From a virus, in IMG/VR virus record IMGVR_UViG_3300046665_000193, positions 1 to 64,000 of that record: a stretch of 64,000 bases of DNA, one strand, 5' to 3'. Below the pieces are notes generated by a model, which was not told the origin of the DNA, did not search any database, and saw only the letters and a list, made by a program, of their open reading frames with translations. Position 1 is the stretch's first letter. Every line of letters starts with the position of its first letter. The translations under genes were made by a program, and so were the position numbers. Below, piece after piece: positions 15,671-22,551 of this stretch.

Positions 15671-15699
15671 CTTACTCTACGATAGGCAACCTTCTACTA
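15671..15699 (+). promoter_or_regulatory. Promoter-like element abutting the terminator
   Basis: CTTACT, 17-base spacer CTCTACGATAGGCAACC-like, then CTACTA. Transcription from here would meet the terminator at 15710 almost at once, so it may be a protein-binding site (for example an integration accessory site) rather than a promoter. Also present in C at 59831. Confidence 0.35.
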
Positions 15700-15709
15700 A
15701 CATATTGAT

Positions 15710-15740
15710 AGCAGTCCAGAAATGGGCTGCTTTTTCTTTT
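15710..15740 (+). terminator. Rho-independent terminator at the prophage junction
   Basis: An 8-bp stem AGCAGTCC/GGGCTGCT, loop AGAAAT, then T-rich TTTTTCTTTT. The C copy changes two base pairs on both strands (A-T to G-C, C-G to G-C), so the stem is maintained. It would isolate the RNA polymerase operon from integrase transcription of the previous prophage. Confidence 0.85.
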
Positions 15741-15745
15741 GCCCA

Positions 15746-15774
15746 GTCATACTACGATATGAAGGTGGATATGG
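15746..15774 (+). promoter_or_regulatory. Early promoter-like element before the RNA polymerase operon
   Basis: GTCATA, 17-base spacer with CTACGATATGAAGG, then ATATGG. Conserved in C at 59906. It sits right after the terminator and is the obvious host-polymerase promoter for the early operon; the second box is weak. Confidence 0.5.
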
Positions 15775-15817
15775 GTGACACCCGCTTTGGTGACAGTGGA
15801 GCGGTGACAAAGTGACA
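15774..15817 (+). other. Integrase arm sites (P' arm)
   Basis: Four GGTGACA-type repeats at 15774, 15789, 15803 and 15811. They overlap the promoter's end and the first gene's start, so integrase binding and early transcription could interfere. The array is identical in C. Confidence 0.6.
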
Positions 15818-16237
15818 AACGAGGAGAACAGACTGGAAACGAATGAAATCTGGGACTGGCAGTGCCGAATGCACCTCTGGTCCTGCTGGCTCTACGAGAT
15901 CGACGCCAAGCCCGCCCTCGACGACAGCGGCTACGACTGGCTCTGCAGGTTGCTCTCCAGCAACTACGGCAAGCTGCCCGACTGGTTCACCCAGCGCGTC
16001 ACCATGAGTGACCTCACCACCGGCACCGGCAGTGCCATCGCCAAGACCCTCACACCCGAAGAGATCGCAGCCGCCCGCTGGTGGCGCGACGAACACATAC
16101 CAGCCATGCAAAAGGAAGCTGATGAACGCCGCATTGAAATTGAGAGAAGAGCATCTGGAACAGCAGGCCCAGCACAAGGGCGCAAAGCGGGTAAGGGATC
16201 AGGTCGCAAAGGCAAAGGAACGCGGGCTCGGGGCTGA
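15812..16237 (+). CDS. Uncharacterised 141-aa protein before RNA polymerase
   Basis: GTG start without a good ribosome-binding site. The first ~100 residues (MHLWSCWLYEIDAKPALDDS, LTPEEIAAARWWRDEHIPAM) look protein-like. The last ~38 (GRKAGKGSGRKGKG) overlap the polymerase start and read as a shadow of it. C has a DNA ligase and a 58-aa gene in this slot instead. Function unknown; the true C-terminus is uncertain. Confidence 0.45.
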   Translation: MTNEENRLETNEIWDWQCRMHLWSCWLYEIDAKPALDDSGYDWLCRLLSSNYGKLPDWFTQRVTMSDLTTGTGSAIAKTLTPEEIAAARWWRDEHIPAMQKEADERRIEIERRASGTAGPAQGRKAGKGSGRKGKGTRARG

Positions 16238-18575
16238 CACTCCGGGTGGCGTCGCGCTCATGAAGCGGGCCATCGAGCCGCTCTCGACTGCCATCAAGAA
16301 CACGATCACCGATGCCCGGTCAGGCAAGGCCGGTCGCCGCCACGTTGCCATCGCCACTCTCGAAAAGATGGAACCCGACGTGATCGCCTACCTCACCACC
16401 CGCGAGGTGTTGAGCGGTGCCATGGATCAGGCCGGGCTCACCGCCACCGCCATCAAGATCGGCTCGGCGCTGGAAGAGGAACTGAGGCTGCAGGCGTTCG
16501 ATGAACAGCAGCCCGACCTCTACCACACCATCATGCGCCGCCTTAAGGAACGCGGAGCTGGGGCCGGGCATGCCCGCAAGGTGTTCGTGTTCGCGGCCAA
16601 CAAGCCCGACGCTCAGGTCGAGCTACCGCGCATCGTCAAGACCGAGAAGATGCACATCGGGGTGCGCCTGATCGAGCTGATGATCGAGGCCACCGGCTTC
16701 GTCGAGACGGTCACCGTGCGCGTCGGCAAGTCCAAGACCCGCTCCGTCATCCGCCCAACCGAGGCGGCAGCGAAATGGATGGAGGACAAGAACCTCCGCG
16801 CGGAACTGATCAGCCCGGCCTATGCGCCCATGGTGGTCCCGCCGCTGGACTGGGAGGGCGTCTCGGGCGGCGGCTACATCAGCCCATCGTTCAAGGCACT
16901 GCCGCTGGTCAAGAAGGCCAACAAGAAGCAGCACCGCGAGCTGCTGGAGCGGGCCGATCTGTCGCTTGTGCTGCGGGCTCTCAACGCCATCCAGCGCACG
17001 CCATGGCAGGTCAACCAGCAGGTTCTCGACGTGATGCAGGAGGTCTGGGACAAGAGCTACGACATCGCCATGCCGGGCCGAGAGGACAAGCTGCTGCCTC
17101 CGATGCCAGCCGGGCACGCCATCGCCGAGACCTCCGAGGAAGCGTGGGCGAACGTCAATCCCGATGCCAAGAAGGCATGGATGCGCGAAGCCCGCATGGT
17201 CTATGAGGGCAACGCCAGCTCCAAGGGCAAGCGGATGGGCATCAGCCAGATCATCCACACCGCGAAGGAACTGGCCGGGGAGCCTGAGATATACTTCCCC
17301 CACCAGCTCGACTTCCGGGGCCGGGCATACGCCGTGCCCATCGGGCTCAACCCGCAGGGCAGCGACCACGCCAAGGCGCTGCTGCACTTCGCACACGGCA
17401 AGGCGATCACCACGCCCCGCGCTGCGGGCTGGCTCGCGATCAACGGTGCCAACCTCTACGGCTTTGACAAGGCCGCGTTCGCCGACCGCATCGCATGGGT
17501 CGAGGAACGAGAGGAGCAGATCAAGTACACCGCAGAGAACCCTCTGGGCGACCTCTGGTGGACTGAGGCGGACAAGCCGTGGTGCTTCCTCGCGTGGTGT
17601 TTCGAGTATGCGAAATTCCTGGGGGAGGGTTACGGCTTTGTCTCGACCTACAACTGCTCGGTCGATGGAAGCTGCAACGGCCTGCAGCATTTCAGTGCCA
17701 TGCTCCGCGATCCTGTTGGTGGCGCTGCCGTCAACCTCGTGCCCGGCGATCTGCCTGCTGACATCTACCAGCGCGTGGCCAACCGCGTCATCGAGAAGCT
17801 TAAGGCCGAGGATGGCGACGACTGGGTGGCGCGGGGCTGGCTGGACTTCGGCATCAACCGCAAGATCACCAAGCGCCCGGTCATGGTGCTGCCCTACGGC
17901 GGCACGTTCAAGAGTTGCATGGAGTACGTTCGCGAGGCCGTAGGGGAACGCATCGCAGATGGTGCGGAGAACCCCTTCGGCGACGAGCTGGGCAAGACCA
18001 CGGCCACGCTCTCGCGCTTCGTATGGGACAGCATCGGCGACGTTGTCGTTGCTGCCCGCACGGCAATGGACTGGCTGCAGAAGTGTGCTCGCGTCGCGTC
18101 TAAGCATGGCGTGCCGCTGACATGGACGACGCCGTCAGGCTTCCCCGTGTTCCAGAGCTACATGGACATCACCCAGCGGCGCGTGAAGACCCGGCTGCAG
18201 GGCAGCTTGACGTACCTCTCCATTGCGGAGGAGGGCGACAAGATCGATGCGGGACGGCAGGCGCTGGCAGTGTCACCAAACTTCGTCCACTCCAAGGACG
18301 CGGCGGCAATGATGCTGACCATCGCACTGGCCCTCGACAATGGCGTCTCCGCGTTCGCCATGATCCATGACAGCTACGGCACCCACGCCGCCGACATGGA
18401 CATGCTCGCGGCCTGCCTGAGGCATGCGTTCGTTGACCTCTACGAGGAGCACAATGTCCTCGCCGAGTTCCTCGCCGCACTCCCTGATGCGGTACGGGCC
18501 GAGTGCCCGCCGCCACCACCGCTCGGATCGCTGGACATCCAAGGGGTGCTCCAGTCCGAGTTCTTTTTTGCCTAG
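16122..18575 (+). CDS. Single-subunit RNA polymerase (T7 gp1-like)
   Basis: 817 aa. The ATG at 16122 has AGGAAG 6 bases upstream; frames further upstream are not conserved in C. Motif A SVDGSCNGLQHFSAMLRD (Asp515), motif B TKRPVMVLPYGGTFKS (Lys584) and motif C MIHDSYGT (Asp750) are intact, and the protein ends EFFFA, like the FAFA end of T7 polymerase. It transcribes the phage middle and late genes from phage promoters, likely the AATAGGTTGCACTCCTACC sites. Confidence 0.97.
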   Translation: MNAALKLREEHLEQQAQHKGAKRVRDQVAKAKERGLGADTPGGVALMKRAIEPLSTAIKNTITDARSGKAGRRHVAIATLEKMEPDVIAYLTTREVLSGAMDQAGLTATAIKIGSALEEELRLQAFDEQQPDLYHTIMRRLKERGAGAGHARKVFVFAANKPDAQVELPRIVKTEKMHIGVRLIELMIEATGFVETVTVRVGKSKTRSVIRPTEAAAKWMEDKNLRAELISPAYAPMVVPPLDWEGVSGGGYISPSFKALPLVKKANKKQHRELLERADLSLVLRALNAIQRTPWQVNQQVLDVMQEVWDKSYDIAMPGREDKLLPPMPAGHAIAETSEEAWANVNPDAKKAWMREARMVYEGNASSKGKRMGISQIIHTAKELAGEPEIYFPHQLDFRGRAYAVPIGLNPQGSDHAKALLHFAHGKAITTPRAAGWLAINGANLYGFDKAAFADRIAWVEEREEQIKYTAENPLGDLWWTEADKPWCFLAWCFEYAKFLGEGYGFVSTYNCSVDGSCNGLQHFSAMLRDPVGGAAVNLVPGDLPADIYQRVANRVIEKLKAEDGDDWVARGWLDFGINRKITKRPVMVLPYGGTFKSCMEYVREAVGERIADGAENPFGDELGKTTATLSRFVWDSIGDVVVAARTAMDWLQKCARVASKHGVPLTWTTPSGFPVFQSYMDITQRRVKTRLQGSLTYLSIAEEGDKIDAGRQALAVSPNFVHSKDAAAMMLTIALALDNGVSAFAMIHDSYGTHAADMDMLAACLRHAFVDLYEEHNVLAEFLAALPDAVRAECPPPPPLGSLDIQGVLQSEFFFA

Positions 18576-18603
18576 TCACCTTCAAAACGTAGAGTAGCTA
18601 TGC
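18575..18603 (+). promoter_or_regulatory. Early promoter-like element after RNA polymerase
   Basis: GTCACC, 17-base spacer TTCAAAACGTAGAGTAG, then CTATGC, overlapping the stop codon of the polymerase gene. Same in C at 63300. Confidence 0.5.
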
Positions 18604-18611
18604 AAGGTAGG

Positions 18612-18630
18612 AATAGGTTGCACTCTCACC
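18612..18630 (+). promoter_or_regulatory. Probable phage polymerase promoter, middle genes
   Basis: AATAGGTTGCACTCTCACC, 9 bases after the preceding element. It is the first phage-type promoter behind the polymerase gene, as in T7. Confidence 0.6.
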
Positions 18631-18653
18631 TAACCGAACGCTGAAAGGTTCAC

Positions 18654-18815
18654 ATGAAGCATTCACTGACCATCCGCATGGGCGCTGCCAACTGGGACGC
18701 TACGCTGTCCAACGGCACCCGCTTTGACTTCCGCTCGATGACCACCGCCGACCGCAAGAAGTGGTACGGGGCGTTCATGTCGTCGGTGCGCAAGATGTAC
18801 CGAGGGGCTCGCTGA
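18654..18815 (+). CDS. Conserved 53-aa protein
   Basis: MKHSLTIRMGAANWDATLSN, then FRSMTTADRKKWYGAFMSSV and a basic end; GAAAGG upstream. Same-length homologue in C (63379). Family unknown. First of six small translationally coupled genes. Confidence 0.65.
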   Translation: MKHSLTIRMGAANWDATLSNGTRFDFRSMTTADRKKWYGAFMSSVRKMYRGAR

Positions 18816-19018
18816 TGCGGGAGACCCTGATCAACCTCGGCCTCTCAGTCGCACTGATGGGCATCACCATCATGGGCCTGCTGCTCCTCGGAGTGGAAGC
18901 CAAGACGATCCTGTCGTGGTTCGTCGTCATCTCCCTCGCGTCCGGCGTGGTCTGCGTCATCACCCTCGTGATGGAGTTCGTGGACACCATGCGGGCATGG
19001 CTCAACATCCTGCGGTGA
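18815..19018 (+). CDS. 67-aa two-helix membrane protein
   Basis: Start overlaps the previous stop (TGATG). Two transmembrane helices, LSVALMGITIMGLLLLG and WFVVISLASGVVCVITLVM, with a short loop. The C copy differs in sequence but keeps both helices, implying selection for topology. It could alter the host membrane early in infection. Confidence 0.65.
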   Translation: MRETLINLGLSVALMGITIMGLLLLGVEAKTILSWFVVISLASGVVCVITLVMEFVDTMRAWLNILR

Positions 19019-19128
19019 CCGAGTTCATCTCGTTTCTCGCAGGCTTCGGGCTGGGGATCGGCGCGACCTCAGCCTTCGTCATCCGCGCAGCACTCAAGGA
19101 CATCAAGGAACTGTCTCAGCTCACATGA
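19015..19128 (+). CDS. 37-aa membrane peptide
   Basis: GTG start overlapping the previous stop. MTEFISFLAGFGLGIGATSA is a Gly-rich hydrophobic segment, followed by a charged tail. 35 of 37 residues match C (63740). Confidence 0.6.
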   Translation: MTEFISFLAGFGLGIGATSAFVIRAALKDIKELSQLT

Positions 19129-19388
19129 TCAACCGTGACCAGATGACTAACGCCGACGCTCAGCTCGTTGCTGACGCTGGCATCGCCATCCTCGACCGGA
19201 TGCAGAACTACAAGCCGCACATCCAGCCACTGGCACTGTGCGCCGCGTTCCTCACTCTCGCCGCTCACATCCGCGTCCCTGCTCAGGACCTCTTCACGCT
19301 CACGACCAACATGCTGTCGGAGGAAGAGAACATCGCGGAGTTCAAGGCGCTGCGTGACTACGTCAAGTACGAGATCAAGCGTGCTTAG
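19125..19388 (+). CDS. Conserved 87-aa protein
   Basis: MINRDQMTNADAQLVADAGI onward; helical, acidic. ATGA overlap. Identical over the part visible in C. Family unknown. Confidence 0.65.
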   Translation: MINRDQMTNADAQLVADAGIAILDRMQNYKPHIQPLALCAAFLTLAAHIRVPAQDLFTLTTNMLSEEENIAEFKALRDYVKYEIKRA

Positions 19389-19446
19389 GCTCTGGCCGGT
19401 CTGGCTGATCCTCGCCGCTGTCGTCATCGGGGCGCTGCCTCGCTGA
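19381..19446 (+). CDS. 21-aa membrane peptide
   Basis: GTG start within the previous gene end; MLRLWPVWLILAAVVIGALP plus Arg is a single hydrophobic helix. Coupling on both sides is the main support. Confidence 0.4.
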   Translation: MLRLWPVWLILAAVVIGALPR

Positions 19447-19574
19447 TGTCCCGCAACCTCTCACTCGCAATCCATATGTGGCGGCAGGGCTATCCAATCC
19501 CTGTTGATCTCCACACCGCACTCACCAACGAGGGGCTCAACGTGGCCCGCCTCGAACAGCGCTATCGCGCGTAA
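19446..19574 (+). CDS. 42-aa protein
   Basis: MSRNLSLAIHMWRQGYPIPV then DLHTALTNEGLNVARLEQRY; resembles a short helix-turn-helix-like unit. ATG overlaps the preceding TGA. Function unknown. Confidence 0.5.
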   Translation: MSRNLSLAIHMWRQGYPIPVDLHTALTNEGLNVARLEQRYRA

Positions 19575-19586
19575 GGAATACACTGA

Positions 19587-20348
19587 ATGGCAAATGCAAA
19601 GCGTCCGCAGGCTCCCAAGGGCACGACCTTCAAGGGCATCTTCAAGTGGCCGAAGCTGACCGAACCTGACTACGGTTCGAAGGAGTTCCCCAAGCCCAAC
19701 GGCGAGTTCAGCACCAAGCTGGTCGGTCGCATGGATGATCCAGACGTGCAGGCGTTCATCGCCAAGTGGCAGCCGCTGCACGACGAAGCCATCGAGCGGG
19801 CCAAGGAAGAGTTCAAGGCCCTCAAGGTCGATGTCCGCAAGAAGCTCAAGGAAGTCACCGTCAACCCGCTCTACACTGAGCTGTACGACGAAGAGACCGA
19901 AGAGCCGACCGGCGAAGTCGAGTTCAAGTTCACGATGCAGTACAGCGGCGAATACAAGTCTGGTCCGAAGCAGGGCAAGAAGTGGTACCGCCGTCCCGGC
20001 ATCTTCGACGCCAAGGGCAACGAGATGAAGCCGACACCGTCCATCTGGGGCGGCACCAAGGGCCGCGTCGCGTTCGAGGTTGGCCTGAACAAAGAGAACA
20101 TGCCCGGCTACTTCATCCCCGGCACCGGCGCTGCGGGCCTGACCCTGCGTCTGCAGGCAGCTCGCATCCTCGAACTGGTCAGCGAAGGCCAGCGTGACGC
20201 CAACAGCTACGGCTTCGGCGAAGAGGAAGAGGGTTACGAATACGACCCGTCCTCGGTCGCATCGAACGACGACGCTGGCACCACCGATCAGACGGATGGT
20301 GAAGCGGGTGGCGAAGGCAACGACGCTGGCTCGAACCCCGACTTCTAA
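19587..20348 (+). CDS. Single-stranded DNA-binding protein (gp2.5-like)
   Basis: 253 aa. The N-terminal part (KGTTFKGIFKWPKLTEPDYG), the aromatic/basic middle and a long acidic tail ending SNPDF match the T7 gp2.5 plan, in which the acidic tail with terminal Phe contacts polymerase and helicase. SD TAAGGA precedes ATG. It opens the replication block. Confidence 0.88.
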   Translation: MANAKRPQAPKGTTFKGIFKWPKLTEPDYGSKEFPKPNGEFSTKLVGRMDDPDVQAFIAKWQPLHDEAIERAKEEFKALKVDVRKKLKEVTVNPLYTELYDEETEEPTGEVEFKFTMQYSGEYKSGPKQGKKWYRRPGIFDAKGNEMKPTPSIWGGTKGRVAFEVGLNKENMPGYFIPGTGAAGLTLRLQAARILELVSEGQRDANSYGFGEEEEGYEYDPSSVASNDDAGTTDQTDGEAGGEGNDAGSNPDF

Positions 20349-20775
20349 GCTTCGGGGAATTGTTGAGGGCTACCGCAGCGGTCTTGAAGAGAAGGTCGCT
20401 GCGCAGCTCGCATCCCTTGAGGTGCCCGCTCACTACGAGCAGTACAAACTGAACTACGAAGTCCCGGCCCGTAAGGCCACCTACACTCCAGACTTCGTGC
20501 TCCCCAACGGGATCATCATCGAGACCAAGGGTCGCTTCGTCACCGCTGATCGCAAGAAGCATCAGCTCGTGAAGGCAAGTCACCCGCAGCTCGACATCCG
20601 GTTCGTGTTCTCGAACCCCAACAACCGCATCGGCAAGAAGAGCGAGACCACATACGGCATGTGGTGCAGCAAGCTCGGCTTCCTCTTCGCCAAAGCATTC
20701 ATCCCACGCGAGTGGGTGAACGAACCCGTGTGCCCGAAGCGGCTCGCGGCGAACGCAGCAGCGTTCAAGAAGTAA
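20296..20775 (+). CDS. Endonuclease I, Holliday-junction resolvase (gp3-like)
   Basis: 159 aa. FRSGLE-type motif (YRSGLEEKV), YTPDFVLPNG, and IIETKGRF supply the Glu, Asp, Glu and Lys of the T7 endonuclease I active site; RKKHQLVKASHPQLDIRFVF follows as in gp3. It resolves branched DNA and degrades host DNA. The start is an ATG that overlaps the SSB gene by 53 bases; no in-frame start lies nearer the conserved region, so the exact N-terminus is uncertain. Confidence 0.9.
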   Translation: MVKRVAKATTLARTPTSKLRGIVEGYRSGLEEKVAAQLASLEVPAHYEQYKLNYEVPARKATYTPDFVLPNGIIIETKGRFVTADRKKHQLVKASHPQLDIRFVFSNPNNRIGKKSETTYGMWCSKLGFLFAKAFIPREWVNEPVCPKRLAANAAAFKK

Positions 20776-20782
20776 CGACCGG

Positions 20783-20808
20783 GGAGGGCACAGGCTCTCC
20801 CCACCATC
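20783..20808 (+). other. Intergenic hairpin
   Basis: GGGGAG and CTCCCC pair across GGCACAGGCT, with no T-tract. Similar hairpins occur at 2172 and 41070. They may be RNase III-type processing sites, as in T7 mRNAs. Confidence 0.35.
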
Positions 20809-20844
20809 TCAGCTCATAAGCATCCACTGGAAAGAGAACTACAC

Positions 20845-21264
20845 ATGACGAACAAGATCAATCAAGGCGACTGCGTTGAAGTGCTCGACACCTCTGACAA
20901 CCGCTCGTCCGCCACGTTCAAGACCAGCATCGGCAAGCGCTACATTGTCGATGAGGTTCGCGGCAACTTCCTCAGCCTGCGCGGCGTGAAGCGTAAGGGC
21001 TGGAGCATGAGCCGCTTCAAGGTCGTCTCACCGAACTATCCGAAGGCGGACGAGGTCGTCGTCGGCCAGTACATCATCATCCTCCGCGATGAGAACGGTG
21101 TGCTGCTCCCGGCAAAGAACCCGAAGGTCTACCTGACCGACACGCAAGCCATGAAGATCGGCGAGGTAATGGCCAAGAAGCACGGTGGCACCTTCCAAGT
21201 GTTCAAGGCCATCGGCGAATACGACATGCCGAAGATCACCACCCCGACCTTCCGCAAGCTCTGA
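20845..21264 (+). CDS. Uncharacterised 139-aa protein
   Basis: MTNKINQGDCVEVLDTSDNR, beta-rich first half (VDEVRGNFLSLRGVKRKGW) suggesting an SH3/KOW-like barrel, helical second half. GAGAACTACAC upstream. No homologue elsewhere in the window. Confidence 0.6.
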   Translation: MTNKINQGDCVEVLDTSDNRSSATFKTSIGKRYIVDEVRGNFLSLRGVKRKGWSMSRFKVVSPNYPKADEVVVGQYIIILRDENGVLLPAKNPKVYLTDTQAMKIGEVMAKKHGGTFQVFKAIGEYDMPKITTPTFRKL

Positions 21265-21312
21265 TCCCACCAACAGCTCACACAACAGCAACCTCTTAAG
21301 GAACCATCACAC

Positions 21313-21549
21313 ATGGCAAAAGACTTCCGCATGGTCGGCAACAAGCCCCAGACCCACATGCTCCTCGATCACTTCTCGGACAAGTCGTCCATCACTGCAG
21401 TCGAGGCGGCGGCGCTGTATCGCATCCGCTCGCTGTCCCGTCGCATCGTCGATCTGTCGAACGATGGCCACCGCTTCTCCAAGCAGCACAGTGTGGACCC
21501 GACCGGGCAGCGTTACGTTCGCTATCACTACCTCGGAGCGTCTGCCTAA
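21313..21549 (+). CDS. Small winged-helix-like DNA-binding protein
   Basis: 78 aa; HMLLDHFSDKSSITAVEAAA then LYRIRSLSRRIVDLSNDGHR reads as a winged helix of the kind common in phage replication blocks, with a C-terminal beta-hairpin (QRYVRYHYL). DNA target unknown. Confidence 0.6.
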   Translation: MAKDFRMVGNKPQTHMLLDHFSDKSSITAVEAAALYRIRSLSRRIVDLSNDGHRFSKQHSVDPTGQRYVRYHYLGASA

Positions 21550-22091
21550 TGTGGAAGCGCTTCACCGCACTGACCATCGCACTCTCCCTCGCTCTCGCCA
21601 CCACGGCGGGAGCACGGGCAGGCACCAGCAGCTTCTCCAGTTCGCGGAGTTCGTTCTCCAGCTCGTCGAGCTACCGGAGCACGCCAAGCTACTCCTCGCC
21701 GAATATGCGCGTCACGCCCAGCTACACCGCTCCGAAGGTGAGTGTGCCAAGCGTGCCCGCACCGAAGCTGAGCGGCACCGGCATCACGCCACCGGCAGCA
21801 GCACCCACCGTGCCGAGCAAGCCTGCCGATACCACGGCCTCGCGCCGCTGGTGGTCATCCTCGACGAGCACGCCAGCCAAGCCGACCTACACGCCATCGG
21901 CACCGGCAGCTCCAGCGCCCGTCGTGGTGCAGCAGAGCGGTAGCTCGTGGACGACGTGGCTCTTCGCATGGTGGCTCTTCTCCGATCACAAGAAGGCCGA
22001 GGCCAAGCCTGCAGAGGCAAAGGGCCAGGTCGAGAAGTGTGATCCCAAAGCGACCATCGCCGAGAAAGTCTGCAAGGAAGGAAGCAAGTAA
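21549..22091 (+). CDS. Predicted secreted Ser/Pro-rich protein
   Basis: 180 aa. A clear signal peptide (MWKRFTALTIALSLALATTA, cleavage near AGARAG) is followed by a Ser-rich then Pro-rich low-complexity region and a Trp-rich segment (SSWTTWLFAWWLF). It ends with a Cys-containing tail (KCDPKATIAEKVCKEGSK). The start overlaps the previous stop. An exported protein inside a replication block is unusual; it may act in the periplasm or change the lysogen surface. Family unknown. Confidence 0.6.
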   Translation: MWKRFTALTIALSLALATTAGARAGTSSFSSSRSSFSSSSSYRSTPSYSSPNMRVTPSYTAPKVSVPSVPAPKLSGTGITPPAAAPTVPSKPADTTASRRWWSSSTSTPAKPTYTPSAPAAPAPVVVQQSGSSWTTWLFAWWLFSDHKKAEAKPAEAKGQVEKCDPKATIAEKVCKEGSK

Positions 22092-22094
22092 CGC

Positions 22095-22367
22095 ATGCGC
22101 TACAAAGAACTGACGGCAGCACTGAAAGCTGCAGGACATCTCGACGCCCTCAAGCTGGTCGAGGGCATGTACGTCAAGCAGAAGCGACGCCCGATGCGCA
22201 TGAGTGGTCGACACCTGACCATGGAGGATGCCGTTGCGATCCACAAACTGTATCGCTTCACGCGGCTGAACCATGGACAGATCGCCAATCAGCTCGGACT
22301 GAACATCGGTCAGGTGACGCACGTCCTGAATGCGGAAGCCTTCCCCGAGGCTGCGCAGCATGCATGA
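22095..22367 (+). CDS. Helix-turn-helix-type protein, 90 aa
   Basis: MRYKELTAALKAAGHLDALK, later LNHGQIANQLGLNIGQVTHV, a classic HTH pattern at ~60-79. Basic middle segment (VKQKRRPMRMSGRH). Possibly a middle-gene regulator. Four-base gap after the secreted protein. Confidence 0.6.
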   Translation: MRYKELTAALKAAGHLDALKLVEGMYVKQKRRPMRMSGRHLTMEDAVAIHKLYRFTRLNHGQIANQLGLNIGQVTHVLNAEAFPEAAQHA

Positions 22368-22551
22368 CACCCACCGCGACCATCCCGCCCGACGCCTTCG
22401 CCCCCAACGGGTGAAGCTCGTCGAGTATCTCCTGCGCAAACGTGGTCGGTTCTACTACGGAGCCGCCGACGAGTTCATCGATCAGGTTGGCAAGTTTCAT
22501 CCTGACGTGCTGCGCGATGCCGACGCGATCCTAGAAGCGATTGGTGTCTGA
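22360..22551 (+). CDS. Uncharacterised 63-aa protein
   Basis: MHDTHRDHPARRLRPQRVKL; overlaps both neighbours by 8 bases. Basic N-terminus and acidic helical end. Unknown. Confidence 0.5.
   Translation: MHDTHRDHPARRLRPQRVKLVEYLLRKRGRFYYGAADEFIDQVGKFHPDVLRDADAILEAIGV

Noticed and set aside
16008-16121. Longer N-terminus of RNA polymerase B (and 60640-60846 in C)
   Set aside because: The extensions do not match each other, while the inner ATG has a good ribosome-binding site and matches in both.
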